This document shows positions 7,893-15,548 of a stretch of 64,000 bases of DNA, in pieces. The position numbers and the translations under genes were made by a program. The notes under the pieces are model-generated. The model did not search any database, was not told the origin of the DNA, and was given only the letters and a program-made list of their open reading frames with translations. This DNA comes from Rummeliibacillus pycnus_A. Lineage in GTDB: Bacteria > Bacillota > Bacilli > Bacillales_A > Planococcaceae. Within the stretch, counting starts at the first letter, position 1. Every line of letters begins with the position of its first letter. The stretch lies in NCBI RefSeq assembly GCF_044359855.1, contig NZ_CP132291.1, positions 558,001 to 622,000 of the forward strand. Direction: 5' to 3'.

Positions 7893-9335
7893 TTATTTTA
7901 CTTGAGATTTTCTTTTCGTTACAAAAATCGCCAAAATTAAAGCACAGATAGCGAAAATGAAAGAACCAGTATAAACAGATCGTATACCATCCGCTATAAT
8001 TTCAATGATCTTACTAATCTGTTGTTGCGAAAAGATTGAATGGTCAAATGATCCATTTAAATTAATATGCTCAGCACCTAATAAAGACAAACGCCCACTT
8101 GTAGTTATATTAAATAGAACTCCAAAAATGGCCGCACCAATCGATTGGCTAAAAGTATTGATAAAGGAGTTTAAACCAATCGCCGTTCCTAACTGCTCAT
8201 CTGAAGAAGATGCTTGAACTGTTAATACAATCATTGGTGCAATAAGACCCATGCCCAATCCTAAAAACGAAGTTGATAGATAGACAAAAAGTGAACTAGT
8301 TGAGGAAGATAAGAACATAAGCATAAATGTTGAAATCAACAATAAGACTGTTCCGATTTGGATAATCGTTTTGTTTGCAAAACGGCCAACTAAATTACCT
8401 GAAATAATTGCACCTACTGTCCACATTACAGAAATAGGGGTTAGCATAAGCCCTGCCTCTGTCGCATTTTTCCCTAATACAGATTGAGCGTAAATTGGTA
8501 AATATACTGAAATACTAATGACAACTGCCATACAAAATAGAGTTAAACCATTTATCACATTTAATCGTTTATTTTTAAATAATGAAAGTGGGATGATTGG
8601 TTCACTTGCTTTCTTTTCAACAAATACAAACAATCCAAGAAAAACAATTGCAATTATGTAAAAGATTATTTGTGTTGTGGTTGCCCAATGTTGCGTATTA
8701 CTTCCTGCTATAAGTGAATAAAGCAATGCAACCATTCCTATTGAGAAAAGGAATGCACCTGCAAAATCAATTTTACGAGTTAATTTAATTCGATCTTCTT
8801 TATAATGTTTAGCAATTAGAAGTATTGCCCCTAAACCAAAAGGAATATTTAATAAGAAAATGAAATGCCATGTCAATTGGTCTACAATAAATCCTCCGAT
8901 TAAGGGACCTACAACACCTGAGACACCCCATACCATACTTATGTAGCCTTGTCCTTTAGCACGTTGTTTCTCCGAATCAAATAACTCTCCAACAATTGTT
9001 AAAGTAATTGGTAAAATGGACCCTGCCCCTATCCCCTGAATTGCACGGAAAATAATAAGAAGTTCCATTGATGTTGCCATTCCACATAATAATGATCCTA
9101 TTAAGAAAATACAAATCCCTGCAATAATCATTTTCTTGCGTCCAAATAGATCGGCTAATTTCCCAAAAATAATGGCAGAAATCGCCGAAGTTAAAAGATA
9201 AGCAGAATAGATCCAGCTAATAAGATCAACACCAGAGAGATCGGTTGTTATACTGGGAATTGCTGTTGAAACTATCGTACCTTCTATTGCTGCCAAAGCT
9301 GTCGCTAATAATACAGCGGCAAATACTTTATTCAT
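7893..9335 (-). CDS. MFS drug exporter, DHA2 family (14 TM)
   Basis: Integral membrane proton-antiport exporter, about 480 residues. The order of segments is typical of the EmrB/QacA group: TALAAIEGTIVSTAIPSIT in TM1, IFGKLADLFGRKKMI after TM2, RAIQGIGAGSILP in TM4, and the antiporter motif WGVSGVVGPLIGG in TM5. A large hydrophilic loop near residues 415-440 precedes the last helix. I take ATG 9335, nine bases after GAGGT, rather than the adjacent TTG. Monocistronic. The inverted repeat at 9411-9434 in its promoter region suggests control by a TetR/MarR-type repressor that is not encoded next to it. The substrate is unknown. Confidence 0.88.
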   Translation of the reverse strand: MNKVFAAVLLATALAAIEGTIVSTAIPSITTDLSGVDLISWIYSAYLLTSAISAIIFGKLADLFGRKKMIIAGICIFLIGSLLCGMATSMELLIIFRAIQGIGAGSILPITLTIVGELFDSEKQRAKGQGYISMVWGVSGVVGPLIGGFIVDQLTWHFIFLLNIPFGLGAILLIAKHYKEDRIKLTRKIDFAGAFLFSIGMVALLYSLIAGSNTQHWATTTQIIFYIIAIVFLGLFVFVEKKASEPIIPLSLFKNKRLNVINGLTLFCMAVVISISVYLPIYAQSVLGKNATEAGLMLTPISVMWTVGAIISGNLVGRFANKTIIQIGTVLLLISTFMLMFLSSSTSSLFVYLSTSFLGLGMGLIAPMIVLTVQASSSDEQLGTAIGLNSFINTFSQSIGAAIFGVLFNITTSGRLSLLGAEHINLNGSFDHSIFSQQQISKIIEIIADGIRSVYTGSFIFAICALILAIFVTKRKSQVK

Positions 9336-9410
9336 CAAAATACCTCAATTCTCATAAAAATATTTCCATTATCACTAAATACATATCATAACATGAAAAG
9401 TTAAAATCAC

Positions 9411-9434
9411 CTAGATTAGATATTTACTATCTAG
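9411..9434. promoter_or_regulatory. Candidate operator of the MFS gene
   Basis: Inverted repeat CTAGAT-N12-ATCTAG about 75 bases upstream of the exporter start, in the region shared with the divergent mscL gene. The arms are exact over six bases and the interior adds partial symmetry. Confidence 0.4.
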
Positions 9435-9530
9435 TTTTTAAGAATAAGGTTTGATACTATGTGTAATAGGTGTTTTATAAAAAATATTACTTTTTAGTAA
9501 AACATCCTTTTTATAGGAGGTAAAAAATAC

Positions 9531-9905
9531 ATGTGGGAAGATTTTAAAAAATTCGCTTTTAAAGGAAATGTGGTAGATTTAGCAGTCGGGGTTATTATCG
9601 GGGCTGCTTTTGGTAAAATTGTATCTTCTTTAGTTGGCGATATCATTATGCCGATTATTAGTCTATTTAGTGGAAAAGAAGAATTTGATTTTACTTCTTT
9701 AACATTTTACAAAATTAAGTATGGTAGTTTCATACAAAACGTTCTTGATTTCTTGATCGTTGCTTTTTCCATCTTCATTTTCATTCGGATTATTTCAAAA
9801 TTTAATTTCAAGAAAAAACAAGAAGAAGTTTTGGAAGAACAACCAGCTGAAACAACAGAAGACCTTTTAAAGGATATTCGCGCTTTACTTCAAGAGAGAA
9901 AATAA
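9531..9905 (+). CDS. mscL: Large-conductance mechanosensitive channel
   Basis: Membrane channel that opens under strong bilayer tension and releases osmolytes after hypo-osmotic shock. Its 124 residues are close to the usual length. MWEDFKKFAFKGNVVDLAVGVIIGAAFGKIV is split here as FKKFAFKGNVVDLAVG (residues 5-20) and VIIGAAFGKIVSSLVG (TM1, the pore-lining helix); TM2 is around residues 66-86, and the cytoplasmic helix ends in LKDIRALLQE. A strong ribosome site (AGGAGG) precedes ATG. Single gene with its own terminator. Confidence 0.97.
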   Translation: MWEDFKKFAFKGNVVDLAVGVIIGAAFGKIVSSLVGDIIMPIISLFSGKEEFDFTSLTFYKIKYGSFIQNVLDFLIVAFSIFIFIRIISKFNFKKKQEEVLEEQPAETTEDLLKDIRALLQERK

Positions 9906-9907
9906 AA

Positions 9908-9948
9908 ATGAGCAGCTATTTTTTTGAATAGCTGCTCATTTGCTTTTT
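9908..9948. terminator. Terminator between mscL and the SCO1-like gene
   Basis: 13-bp stem ATGAGCAGCTATT/AATAGCTGCTCAT followed by TTGCTTTTT; it serves the convergent genes. Confidence 0.88.
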
Positions 9949-10546
9949 ATTTGCCATCTTCAATAATTGATTCCATGTCCACTGCAATCGTATCAACTGG
10001 GACGTCTTTAAAGCCACTATAGTTTTTCACAACTACCCCATCTTGATTGACTAGGAAAAAACTTGAACCATGAACTACCTGGTTAGTATTAGGATCATCT
10101 TTAACAAATGTTTTAAATGATTTTAATGCTAAATTAGCAATATCATCTTGTGAATAACCTGTAAGTAGATCCCATTTAGAATTGTCCGGTACAGGATATT
10201 GTGCTAGGTATTTCTTTAATTTTGCCGGTGTATCTGTTGTAGGATCCACACTAAATCCAACGATTTTGTAGTCTTCTAATCCTTTTTCCTTAAACTTTTT
10301 TTGGATGTCTGTCATATTAATGGTCATTGGTGGACAGATACTCGTACAATTTGTAAAGATAAACATTGCAAGCCATGGTTTACCTTTCAAACTATCTAGT
10401 GAAACCTTGTCACCATTTTGGTTCGTATAATTGAAATCCTGTACTTGCCAATCGGTTTCAGCTTTAAAGTTGTCACTACCACCGCATGCAGATAATAATA
10501 CAGCTAAAACTAAAAATAAGGACGGTAAAATAAATCTTTTTTTCAT
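9947..10546 (-). CDS. SCO1/SenC-family lipoprotein
   Basis: Thioredoxin-like copper/thiol protein used in cytochrome c oxidase CuA assembly, anchored outside the membrane. A signal peptide ends in lipobox LLSACGG (cysteine near residue 22). The fold carries FTNCTSICPPM with the CxxxC metal/redox pair near residue 90 and the distant histidine in NQVVHGSSFF near 160. About 199 residues, normal for the family. Start ATG 10546 is chosen because AGGAG sits 11 bases upstream, whereas the in-frame GTG at 10558 abuts it. With ccdA nearby this fits a cytochrome oxidase assembly role. Confidence 0.92.
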   Translation of the reverse strand: MKKRFILPSLFLVLAVLLSACGGSDNFKAETDWQVQDFNYTNQNGDKVSLDSLKGKPWLAMFIFTNCTSICPPMTINMTDIQKKFKEKGLEDYKIVGFSVDPTTDTPAKLKKYLAQYPVPDNSKWDLLTGYSQDDIANLALKSFKTFVKDDPNTNQVVHGSSFFLVNQDGVVVKNYSGFKDVPVDTIAVDMESIIEDGK

Positions 10547-10643
10547 CTTATATTTCACTCCTACTCTGCATTCATCTTATCGAATTGTAACACAGATTAC
10601 AAGGACACTAATTGAAAGCTTTAAGACGAATTTGTGAATCTGT

Positions 10644-10769
10644 TTATTTTAAGTCCAATAAAGCATCGTGAATTGCTTGTAGCTTTGATTCTACTCGATG
10701 CATTAAATAGAATGAGACAAAGATAGGAAATCCTATTTCTTGAATAAGAGTAGTCCATTCAGCCAACAC
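10644..10769 (-). CDS. YvrJ-family small protein
   Basis: 41 residues beginning at GTG 10769 (a TTG directly follows and may be the true start); GAGGAGG lies five bases upstream. The sequence has TLIQEIGFPIFVSFYLMHRV, then ESKLQAIHDALLDLK, the short pattern of the YvrJ family: one membrane helix with the GFPI motif and an amphipathic tail. It follows the DUF1659-DUF2922 pair, from which it is separated by a terminator hairpin. Such trios recur in Bacillales; the function is unknown. A phage-holin-like or membrane-anchor role is only speculation. Confidence 0.8.
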   Translation of the reverse strand: MLAEWTTLIQEIGFPIFVSFYLMHRVESKLQAIHDALLDLK

Positions 10770-10783
10770 AATTCCTCCTCTCT

Positions 10784-10825
10784 AAAAAAACTGTCTCATC
10801 TATCTGTTGATAAATGAGACAGTTT
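10784..10825 (-). terminator. Terminator or attenuator between DUF2922 and the YvrJ gene
   Basis: Minus strand stem CTGTCTCAT/ATGAGACAG followed by seven U, then directly the ribosome site of the YvrJ gene (GAGAGGAGGAAT). Either it ends the upstream pair, or it lowers readthrough into yvrJ. Confidence 0.85.
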
Positions 10826-10833
10826 TAAACAAT

Positions 10834-11049
10834 TTACGCTTGCAATTCTGTGACTGTACGTTCAATGTAGCGTGCACCAACGATTTCTGAAAGTGTTACA
10901 CCATTTATTGCAAAAACCTTGCTGTCTATAACTGTGTTCATTACCTGATAGATTACTTCAGGTGTTAAATCCTCCTTTGGCGTATCAACACTCAAAGAGC
11001 ATGCAGATCCATCAGATGTTTTAAATTGTAATTGCAGAACTTTTGCCAT
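10834..11049 (-). CDS. DUF2922 family protein
   Basis: 71 residues, cytosolic, no membrane segment. AKVLQLQFKTSDGSACSLSV, then PKEDLTPEVIYQVMNTVI and VTLSEIVGARYIERTVTELQ match the DUF2922 pattern. GGAGAGAG precedes ATG. It follows the DUF1659 gene by 21 bases and forms a unit with it. Function unknown in all relatives I know of. Confidence 0.85.
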   Translation of the reverse strand: MAKVLQLQFKTSDGSACSLSVDTPKEDLTPEVIYQVMNTVIDSKVFAINGVTLSEIVGARYIERTVTELQA

Positions 11050-11070
11050 TTACACTCTCTCCTTTTCTTA

Positions 11071-11289
11071 TTAATTTCGAATTGCTTCTTGTGTTGCTAA
11101 ACCTGTACCAATAAATTGGTTTTGGAACAGACTAGCAAGTGCAGTACCTACAGTAGCCACATTATCTAACGATGCTTGTTCTGATACGTTACGGAACGTT
11201 TTCGTTTTTTCAATAATTTGACCATTTTCATTTACACCTAATGAGAACTTTAAACGAAGTGTTGCATTTTCAAATGTTTTCGTTGCCAT
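11071..11289 (-). CDS. DUF1659 family protein
   Basis: 72 residues starting at ATG 11289, which follows AGGGAGGTGATC; the track-like upstream GTG overlaps this ribosome site and is not used. FENATLRLKFSLGVNENGQI, TKTFRNVSEQASLDNVA and ALASLFQNQ are DUF1659 features. First gene of the DUF1659-DUF2922-YvrJ set. Soluble, function unknown. Confidence 0.85.
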   Translation of the reverse strand: MATKTFENATLRLKFSLGVNENGQIIEKTKTFRNVSEQASLDNVATVGTALASLFQNQFIGTGLATQEAIRN

Positions 11290-11393
11290 GAAGATCACCT
11301 CCCTTCACTTCTTACATAGACTTTAAATCTCGAAAAAGGACAAGGGATGCAATTTTTTAATATTCAATTTATAATGATAGGGAGGTGAATAGT

Positions 11394-11822
11394 GTGCTAA
11401 ACGGCTGGTTTATGTGGTTTATATTATTTTGGGTAGTTGTTCTAGTAGGAACTATGGCTATAGGCGGCTTCTTCATGTTCCGCAAGTTTTTGAAATCAAT
11501 GCCAAAAGATGATGGTAAATCTACATTGGATTGGCAAGATTATTATGTAAACAAAAGCTTACATTTATGGCATCAACAAGAAAAGGACTTATTAAATGAA
11601 TTAGTTAGCCCAGTACCAGAACTATTTCGCGATGTTGCGAAGCAAAAAATTGCAGGTAAAATTGGACAACTTGCTTTAGAAGAAAAGGCAAAGAAAATCG
11701 ATTTTGACTTAATCATTAGAGGATACATACAAGCCTCACCAAAACGCGATCATAAATTTTTACGTAAAAAATTAAATCAAATGAAAATTGACTTATCGCC
11801 TTATGAAGATTTACTAGATTAA
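11394..11822 (+). CDS. yneK: DUF2621 membrane protein (YneK-like)
   Basis: 142 residues. One N-terminal membrane helix (WFMWFILFWVVVLVGTMAIG) is followed by a cytosolic part with LDWQDYYVNKSLHLWHQQEK, conserved in YneK of B. subtilis. GTG 11394 is the better start: GGAGGTGA lies six bases upstream, while the earlier GTG at 11385 overlaps it. It stands next to, and converges on, ccdC-ccdB-ccdA, the same neighbourhood as in B. subtilis. A role in cytochrome c maturation has been suggested by context only. Confidence 0.82.
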   Translation: MLNGWFMWFILFWVVVLVGTMAIGGFFMFRKFLKSMPKDDGKSTLDWQDYYVNKSLHLWHQQEKDLLNELVSPVPELFRDVAKQKIAGKIGQLALEEKAKKIDFDLIIRGYIQASPKRDHKFLRKKLNQMKIDLSPYEDLLD

Positions 11823-11930
11823 AACCAAAAAGTAGAGAACGCTCCAGCATCAACAATCTCTAGAAAATCCGAATTACAAACGTATTTCTAGCTTTCAGCA
11901 GAGATAAAGTAATCTCGAGAGGGTAAATGA

Positions 11931-11969
11931 AAAAAGGTTCTTCTCCGAAATGGAGAAGAACCTTTTTTT
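11931..11969. terminator. Bidirectional terminator between yneK and ccdC
   Basis: 11-bp stem GGTTCTTCTCC/GGAGAAGAACC with A run before and seven T after, overlapping the ccdC stop by two bases. Confidence 0.92.
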
Positions 11970-12462
11970 AGTCTTGTTGTAAATGTAATTGCTTTTGAAG
12001 TTTTTTGAATTGTATCAACATGGCTACACGCCAAGGTGCAATCATAGAAAAAGCTAATATAAAGAACATTCCACCAAGTTCTCCTAAGTCGAATGTACCA
12101 CTTAATTTAACTTTTACAACCGTACGAACAATTAATAAGCCTGCTAGGATGAAGAAAAAGGCTTTAGAAGGTTTTAAGTAAACTTTATCATCAACAATTT
12201 GGAATTTAGAAGTTGCAATCAAAACTGTTGAACAAATTAATCCTGCAGTTACTGCTTCAAATACTTGTAGCCAAGGTACTTGGAAATATTCATTAAAGAA
12301 CATGCATGCACCCGTCGACATAGCAATTGGAGGAATAATTATTTTTTTTACACTCGCTGGTTTTTTAGCTGATTTAGCACGAACTATCATCATCATAATC
12401 CCCATAAATACAACACCAACAGTAGAAGCAATTACCATATACTGAGAAGGAATAGAACTCAA
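11968..12462 (-). CDS. ccdC: CcdC-type membrane protein
   Basis: Multi-spanning membrane protein of 164 residues. VFMGIMMMIVRAKSAKKPAS and KKIIIPPIAMSTGACMFF match CcdC (YneJ) of B. subtilis, which lies in the ccd cluster but is reported as dispensable for cytochrome c. A likely TTG start at 12462 follows AGGTGA; an ATG eight codons further in (MVIAS) could be the true start. Follows the CheY-like gene by 29 bases. About four to five helices. Confidence 0.82.
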   Translation of the reverse strand: MSSIPSQYMVIASTVGVVFMGIMMMIVRAKSAKKPASVKKIIIPPIAMSTGACMFFNEYFQVPWLQVFEAVTAGLICSTVLIATSKFQIVDDKVYLKPSKAFFFILAGLLIVRTVVKVKLSGTFDLGELGGMFFILAFSMIAPWRVAMLIQFKKLQKQLHLQQD

Positions 12463-12491
12463 CGTAATACACTCACCTATCTATTAAAAAG

Positions 12492-12851
12492 TTATTCTAT
12501 CAATTGACGAATGGTCGTCTCTAAATGTTCCCTCTCAAAAGGTTTTGTAATAAAATCTTTTGCGCCATATTTCAGTGCTTCTAAAATAAGTTTTTGTTGC
12601 CCTAATGCAGTGACAATACAAATTTTGGCATTGGGATCATTTTGTATAATCTCTTTAGTAGCTTCTAAGCCTGACATCACTGGCATCGTAACATCCATTG
12701 TAACAACATCAGGATGTAGCTTTTGATATTGCTCTATTGCTTGTTTTCCATTTTCCGCCTCGCCTATTACTTCAAAGCCCGCCTCTTCAAGCATCGTTGT
12801 AATGGCGTGACGCATAAACATTGCATCATCTACTACTAGAACAGTTGACAA
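12492..12851 (-). CDS. ccdB: Single-domain response regulator (CcdB/YneI-like)
   Basis: CheY-like receiver domain without output domain, 119 residues. TVLVVDDAMFMR gives the acidic pair, DVVTMDVTMPVMSG the phosphoacceptor Asp, CIVTALGQQ the Thr, and GAKDFITKPF the Lys. TTG 12851 is the likely start, with GAGGTGA six bases upstream; GTG 12860 overlaps that site. No histidine kinase is adjacent. It lies between ccdA and ccdC as in B. subtilis. The receiver resembles CheY closely enough that a chemotaxis-like partner is possible. Confidence 0.86.
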   Translation of the reverse strand: MSTVLVVDDAMFMRHAITTMLEEAGFEVIGEAENGKQAIEQYQKLHPDVVTMDVTMPVMSGLEATKEIIQNDPNAKICIVTALGQQKLILEALKYGAKDFITKPFEREHLETTIRQLIE

Positions 12852-12881
12852 CCATTTCACCTCGTAACTATTTACTCAATA

Positions 12882-13592
12882 TTAAAAGCCTTGGAATCCT
12901 CCGAAAATAGGTGTTAATAAGCGATTAAGAACAGTCATTCCATCAAAGAATAAAATAACCCCAACTACAATCATGATATACCCACCAATTTTAACGAGTT
13001 TTTGGCTATTTCTTCTAATCCAATCCATTCTTGAAACGAAGAATGAAAGTACGAAGAATGGAATTGAAAAACCTAGTACATAGGCTAACATATACCATAT
13101 AGCGGAGTCTGGGTTTGTCGTACCTAAAGCGATAATCGCAGCTAAAATAGGGCCTGTACATGGTGTCCAACCAGCTGCAAATACAAGGCCAATAAGCATT
13201 GAACCAATGTATCCTGATGGTCTATTTTTGAATTCAAATTTACGATCTTTCATCAAAAATTCAGGAGTGAAAATACCAGTAATAACAAGACCAAATACTA
13301 CAATTAAAATACCACCAATTTGGCGGATTAACTCATCATATTGTACAAAGAAACCTTTTACAAAAGATGTACTAAAACCTAATACTACGAAAATCACAGA
13401 AAAACCTAGTAAAAAAAATAATGTGTGTAAGATGGCTCTTTTTTGCAACATACCTTTTTCGTTTTTTAACTGATTAAAGGATACGCCAGTTATGTAAGAA
13501 AGGAACGCCGGATAAAGAGGCAACGTACATGGTGAGATAAAGCTTAATAAGCCTGCACCAAAAGCAAAGAATAAATTTATATCTGTATTCAT
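12882..13592 (-). CDS. ccdA: Thiol-disulfide transporter CcdA
   Basis: Membrane protein of 236 residues with about six helices that carries reducing equivalents across the membrane for cytochrome c maturation and spore cortex synthesis. The two redox cysteines lie in LLSFISPCTLPLYPAFLSY near residue 22 and AAGWTPCTGPILAAI near 145. First gene of ccdA-ccdB-ccdC. A partner thioredoxin-like protein (ResA/StoA type) is not in the window; the SCO1-like lipoprotein is three kilobases away. Confidence 0.94.
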   Translation of the reverse strand: MNTDINLFFAFGAGLLSFISPCTLPLYPAFLSYITGVSFNQLKNEKGMLQKRAILHTLFFLLGFSVIFVVLGFSTSFVKGFFVQYDELIRQIGGILIVVFGLVITGIFTPEFLMKDRKFEFKNRPSGYIGSMLIGLVFAAGWTPCTGPILAAIIALGTTNPDSAIWYMLAYVLGFSIPFFVLSFFVSRMDWIRRNSQKLVKIGGYIMIVVGVILFFDGMTVLNRLLTPIFGGFQGF

Positions 13593-13757
13593 ATGCGGAT
13601 GTCGCTCCTTATAGTTACTGTATCCATCGTACCAAACTTTACGAAAAAATTCTTATTTTTTACTTGTGACATTTTTTTGAACTTTTGTATTTCTTATCAT
13701 TATAATGCTGAATTCAAATAAAAGCGAAAGATATCTATGGGTATTCTTTTTTCATTA

Positions 13758-15548
13758 TTAACCTTTAATTTCATTTACTAATCCATTTTGCAATCGATAC
13801 ATTTTATGATATAAACCTTTTTTCTGTAAGAGTTGCTGATGTGTACCACTTTCAACAATTTCACCTTGGTGCAAGACGAGAATTTGATCAGCATCTTGAA
13901 TTGTACTCAATCTATGAGCAATTGCAATCGTCGTACGCCCTTTACGCATGTTATCTAAACTTACTTGAATCGCCATTTCAGTTTCGGTATCGATTGTAGC
14001 TGTCGCTTCATCCAATACGAGAATCTTAGGGTTTGTAGCAATTGTTCTTGCAAATGCAATCAGTTGCTTTTGTCCACTAGAGAAAGTCGAACCTCGTTCA
14101 GATACTTTATGGTTATATTGATCAGGTAATTGCTCGATAAATTCATTTGCCTGCACAAATGTCGCTGCTTCTTTTATGTCTTCATCTGTCATACTTTCAT
14201 TAAATAATCGAATGTTACTAGAAATCGAACCATAAAACAAAAACGGATCCTGTAATACAAGTCCCATTTGCTCACGTAATTCTTGCTTTGAATATTCTTT
14301 AATAGACCGACCATCTATTAAAATTTCCCCTCTACTAAATTCATAAAATCGCATGAGAAGATTAATAATTGAGCTCTTCCCGCTTCCAGTATGTCCTACA
14401 AGCGCAACCGTTTCTCCTGGATTTACAGTGAAATGTATATGTTTTAAAACATCTGTTTTACCATCATATGAGAACGATACATTCTTAAATTCAATTCGTC
14501 CTTTCTCAACATGAAAACTATTATTTTCAGGTTGATGAGGATCTAACTCTTGATCATCCAGCAATTTAAATACTCTAGATGCAGAAACAATTGCTTGTTG
14601 AAGCAAGGACATTCTTTGCATTACTTGATTAATTGGCTCAAAAAAGCGATTAATGTATGATATAAAAGCATAAATAACACCTATTTCAATAGGCTCACGG
14701 AAAGAAGTTATACCAAAAAAACTTAATAACAATATAATTGCGAATGTATACACAAGGTCTATAATTGGACGTAATAACAAGCTATCTAACTTGATACTGC
14801 TCATTGCTGCCTTATAATGATTTTCGTTTATTTCATCAAATTCATCATAGAAGCGAGATTCTTGCCGAAACGCTTGAATAATAGACATTCCTTGTAATGA
14901 CTCTGCGATTTTGGCATTTAGTTGACTCAGTCTTTCTCGCATATCCATATAGAAAATAGCACTATATTTTCGATAAGCGCTAATAATGATATACAGAATA
15001 GGAAGTAGAATAAGCGATGCAAAAGCTAACTTCACATTTAAAGAAAACATTGCAATATAAACACCAATGATTAAAAAACCACTTTGTATAAATCCAATTA
15101 ATACCGTAACAAACATATCTTTAATTGCTTCAGTATCATTCGTTACCCGAGAAACAATACTTCCAGCAGGTGTTTTGTCGAAATAACGCATTCCAAGTTG
15201 ATGGACTTTTTGAAATACATCAATTCGTAATTGCTGGATGACTTTTAATGCGAGCTCTTGAAATCTCATCATCTGAAAATAGCTTATGATGACATTTAAA
15301 ATCTGAATTGCCAAATAAGTTACACCAAGTATAACTAAAGGATTCGTAGGGAAATTTCTAGGTGTTAAATAATCATCCATAAAGACTTTTATTATATATG
15401 GACCCGTGATATCCCCGACCACAGTAATAACTAATAGGAAAAGTGCAATACTTATTGATTTTTTATGTGGTTTTAAATATCCCAACAAACGTTTTAAAAC
15501 TTGCCATTGCTCTTTACTACTTAAAGCGGTGGTTCGATCATTATTCAT
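13758..15548 (-). CDS. ABC exporter half-transporter, second subunit (BmrD/YheH-like)
   Basis: 596 residues: six-helix ABC transmembrane domain (about 1-320), then the nucleotide-binding domain. Walker A GHTGSGKSS, Q-loop LVLQDPFLFYG, signature STFSSGQKQLIAFAR, Walker B ILVLDEATATID with a normal catalytic Glu, and H-loop AIAHRLST. It overlaps the first subunit gene by four bases, so the two make a heterodimer. The partner has Asp at the catalytic position, which means one functional and one degenerate ATP site, as described for BmrC/BmrD of B. subtilis. Multidrug export is the likely job; YknUV or YfiBC-type relatives cannot be excluded. Confidence 0.88.
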   Translation of the reverse strand: MNNDRTTALSSKEQWQVLKRLLGYLKPHKKSISIALFLLVITVVGDITGPYIIKVFMDDYLTPRNFPTNPLVILGVTYLAIQILNVIISYFQMMRFQELALKVIQQLRIDVFQKVHQLGMRYFDKTPAGSIVSRVTNDTEAIKDMFVTVLIGFIQSGFLIIGVYIAMFSLNVKLAFASLILLPILYIIISAYRKYSAIFYMDMRERLSQLNAKIAESLQGMSIIQAFRQESRFYDEFDEINENHYKAAMSSIKLDSLLLRPIIDLVYTFAIILLLSFFGITSFREPIEIGVIYAFISYINRFFEPINQVMQRMSLLQQAIVSASRVFKLLDDQELDPHQPENNSFHVEKGRIEFKNVSFSYDGKTDVLKHIHFTVNPGETVALVGHTGSGKSSIINLLMRFYEFSRGEILIDGRSIKEYSKQELREQMGLVLQDPFLFYGSISSNIRLFNESMTDEDIKEAATFVQANEFIEQLPDQYNHKVSERGSTFSSGQKQLIAFARTIATNPKILVLDEATATIDTETEMAIQVSLDNMRKGRTTIAIAHRLSTIQDADQILVLHQGEIVESGTHQQLLQKKGLYHKMYRLQNGLVNEIKG

